NCBI GenBank assembly: GCA_002306345.1 | Contig: DBRQ01000002.1 | Location: 63,671 to 69,068, forward strand | Source: Candidatus Pacebacteria bacterium UBA1364 | GTDB lineage: Bacteria; Patescibacteriota; Microgenomatia; UBA1400; PJMF01 | DNA: 5,398 nt | Direction of reading: 5' to 3' | In this document: positions 3,898 to 5,398 of the stretch, piece after piece | Numbering within the stretch: the stretch's first letter is position 1 | How the letters are laid out: each line of letters opens with the position of its first letter | Position numbers and translations under genes: made by a program | Notes under the pieces: model-generated | What the model was told of the DNA's origin: nothing | Database searches by the model: none | The model's input: only the letters and a program-made list of their open reading frames with translations

Positions 3898-5322
3898 ATG
3901 CAACAAAAATACCCCATCAATCCCAGACTAAAAAAAAGGAGAAAAACTATTTTATCTTTTTTAGTCTTGCTCGTTGTGGTTAAAGTGGTACTAGCAGGCA
4001 CTTGGCAAATTAAAGTAGTGCGGCAATTTTTTGGACAAGCCGGGGGAACAGAGGCCAATTTAATTATTGACGTGACGGCCATTCTTGGGCCAATGCCTAG
4101 ACCTTGGAGAAATTTAGCTCAAGGTGGTGAAGATCATAATTGGCGCATCGGTAACCTGACCGGACGAATTGCCGCCCTGAAACCAGAATATATCCGTCTA
4201 GATCATATTTATGATTTTTATGACATTGTGCAGGGCAGCCCAGGCCAGATTACCTTTAATTGGACAAAATTTGATTTAGTAATTGACGACATTCTCAAGA
4301 CTGGTGCTAAACCCTACATTTCTTTAAGTTATATGCCGCCAGCCATTTCTTCGGGAGATATTTTAGCCTATCCAAGTAATTGGGCCGATTGGCAATTAGT
4401 GGTACAAAAAACCATTGAACATATCAGTGGCACTAGGGGCATCCGAGATGTTTATTACGAAGTTTGGAATGAGCCTGATTTATTTGGGTCATTTAAATAT
4501 TACGGTGATAAAAATTACTTAACTTTATATGCTTATGCTAGTGCTGGTGCTCAAAATGCTCGTGGGGTTTTACCTTTCAAATTAGGTGGTCCGGCAAATA
4601 CGGCACTTTACAAAAATTGGTTTAATGCGTTCTGCCAAGCTTGTGTTAATAACCAATGGCGTTGTGATTTTTTCTCTTGGCACCGCTACACCACTAATCT
4701 TGATCAATACGCTCAAGATATGCAATCTGCTAAGGAATGGATCAAGGCCTATCCGCAATTAGAACCAACTATGGAATTTCAAATCACTGAATGGGGTCAT
4801 AACAGCGATAATAATGCAGGTTATGATTCACAATATGGCGCCGCTCACACTGTGGCCGCTGCCATTGCCATGATGAATAATGTACAAAGGGCCTTCGCCT
4901 TTGAGATTCAAGATGGTAAAGATCCTACTGGTAAAAACTATTGGGGGCGCTGGGGGCTGTTTACCCACAATGATTTTGGGGCCAATAGTAAACCACGCTA
5001 CAGAGCTTTAAAAATGTTGGATAGTATTGCCGACCAACGATTACAGCTGACTGGTTCTGGTTCTTTTGTCAAAGCTTTAGCGGCCAAAAATGATCAAAGT
5101 GAGATCGAAATCATTATTGCCAACTTTGACCCCAAATCATCACATAGCGAATTAGTGCCAATTACTTTCATTAATATCGAACCAGGATCGTACACACTTA
5201 ATGAAGAATTTCTTGGTGGATCAAGAAAAAGTCAACAAATTGCCACTAGTGCTGCGGCTTTACGAAGCGAAATTTTTATGCCTATTAACGAAGTGGCAAA
5301 AGTAACATTGATCAAAAATTAA
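3898..5322 (+). CDS. GH39-like glycoside hydrolase, membrane-anchored or secreted
   Basis: Probable retaining glycosidase of clan GH-A that cleaves polysaccharide outside the cell; substrate unknown. The N-terminus has a basic stretch KKRRK (12-16) and a hydrophobic segment (about 17-34), a signal peptide or membrane anchor. The barrel follows: PEYIRLDHIYDF (96-107), FDLVIDDILKTGAKPYISLSYMP (about 125-147, very GH39-like), VYYEVWNEPDL (185-195) with acid/base Glu192, FFSWHRY (258-264), and FQITEWGHNSD with nucleophile Glu298. A C-terminal beta-rich domain spans about 382-474. The only cysteines are 246, 249 and 256, close together. At 474 aa it suits a GH39 catalytic unit. Start: the first ATG after an in-frame TGA 21 nt upstream; no SD is visible. 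It is divergent from hrcA with its own promoter region, so it is not part of the heat-shock operon. GH39 includes beta-xylosidases, alpha-L-iduronidase and PslG-type exopolysaccharide hydrolases; another GH-A family is possible. Confidence 0.8.
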   Translation: MQQKYPINPRLKKRRKTILSFLVLLVVVKVVLAGTWQIKVVRQFFGQAGGTEANLIIDVTAILGPMPRPWRNLAQGGEDHNWRIGNLTGRIAALKPEYIRLDHIYDFYDIVQGSPGQITFNWTKFDLVIDDILKTGAKPYISLSYMPPAISSGDILAYPSNWADWQLVVQKTIEHISGTRGIRDVYYEVWNEPDLFGSFKYYGDKNYLTLYAYASAGAQNARGVLPFKLGGPANTALYKNWFNAFCQACVNNQWRCDFFSWHRYTTNLDQYAQDMQSAKEWIKAYPQLEPTMEFQITEWGHNSDNNAGYDSQYGAAHTVAAAIAMMNNVQRAFAFEIQDGKDPTGKNYWGRWGLFTHNDFGANSKPRYRALKMLDSIADQRLQLTGSGSFVKALAAKNDQSEIEIIIANFDPKSSHSELVPITFINIEPGSYTLNEEFLGGSRKSQQIATSAAALRSEIFMPINEVAKVTLIKN

Positions 5323-5323
5323 G

Positions 5324-5356
5324 TAAGTTTTCATCTGTATGACAAGCGTAAACTTA
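5324..5356 (+). terminator. Weak hairpin after the glycosidase stop
   Basis: TAAGTTT (5324-5330) pairs with AAACTTA (5350-5356), with an inner TCAT-CTGT-ATGA hairpin (5331-5342). It begins 1 nt after the stop codon, but the stem is AT-rich and is followed by AAAATTAATT rather than a T-run. It may help end or stabilise the transcript; as an intrinsic terminator it is unconvincing. Confidence 0.2.
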
Positions 5357-5398
5357 AAAATTAATTAAGGTCTGCAATTTTTTACGAAAATGAGCAAA

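Noticed and set aside
3855..4082. 75-codon minus-strand frame overlapping the start of the glycosidase
   Set aside because: Antisense to the N-terminal part of a well-supported gene; no RBS or recognisable domain.
5390..5398. ATG AGC AAA at the right edge as the start of a further gene
   Set aside because: Only three codons are visible and no SD stands at the right distance, so it cannot be supported.
1..5398. tRNA, rRNA, CRISPR array or recoded TGA
   Set aside because: No cloverleaf, rRNA segment or spaced direct repeats were seen, and the coding frames need no TGA read-through.

Overview
The window is an AT-rich bacterial stretch read with the standard code: TGA acts as a stop, and Trp is TGG throughout. 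It holds a heat-shock operon of the hrcA-grpE-dnaK type on the minus strand and a divergent, probably secreted or membrane-anchored glycoside hydrolase on the plus strand. HrcA is unusually short (238 aa), GrpE is compact, DnaK carries the long N-terminal insert, and the N-terminal region of the hydrolase resembles exported proteins of small-genome lineages. Together these suggest a Patescibacteria (CPR)-like organism. That placement is an inference, not something the sequence proves.

Layout from right to left on the minus strand. hrcA (2790-3506) has a near-consensus sigma70-type promoter (TTGACA-N17-TATGAT, 3684-3712) with a CIRCE operator (3678-3704) over its -10 region. A leader of about 170 nt contains a strongly structured RNA (3586-3642). 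Between hrcA and grpE lies a 176-bp element bounded by near-perfect inverted repeats of about 30 bp (2615-2790). grpE (2111-2587) follows. A second CIRCE (2049-2075) overlaps an extended -10 promoter for dnaK. The dnaK leader then contains a hairpin (1882-1962) lying exactly between a good Shine-Dalgarno (SD) sequence and the dnaK ATG. dnaK (1-1874) runs off the left edge before its stop codon.

How the parts work together: HrcA should repress its own promoter and the dnaK promoter through the two CIRCE sites. GrpE is the nucleotide-exchange factor of the DnaK chaperone. The RNA structures in both long leaders suggest added post-transcriptional control. The most interesting is the dnaK hairpin, which, if formed, places an otherwise remote SD 7 nt from the start codon.

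On the plus strand, 3705-3897 contains an operator-like inverted repeat and a candidate promoter for a 474-aa GH39-like (clan GH-A) enzyme at 3898-5322, with both catalytic glutamates visible. The last 76 bases hold only a weak hairpin and a possible start of a further gene.
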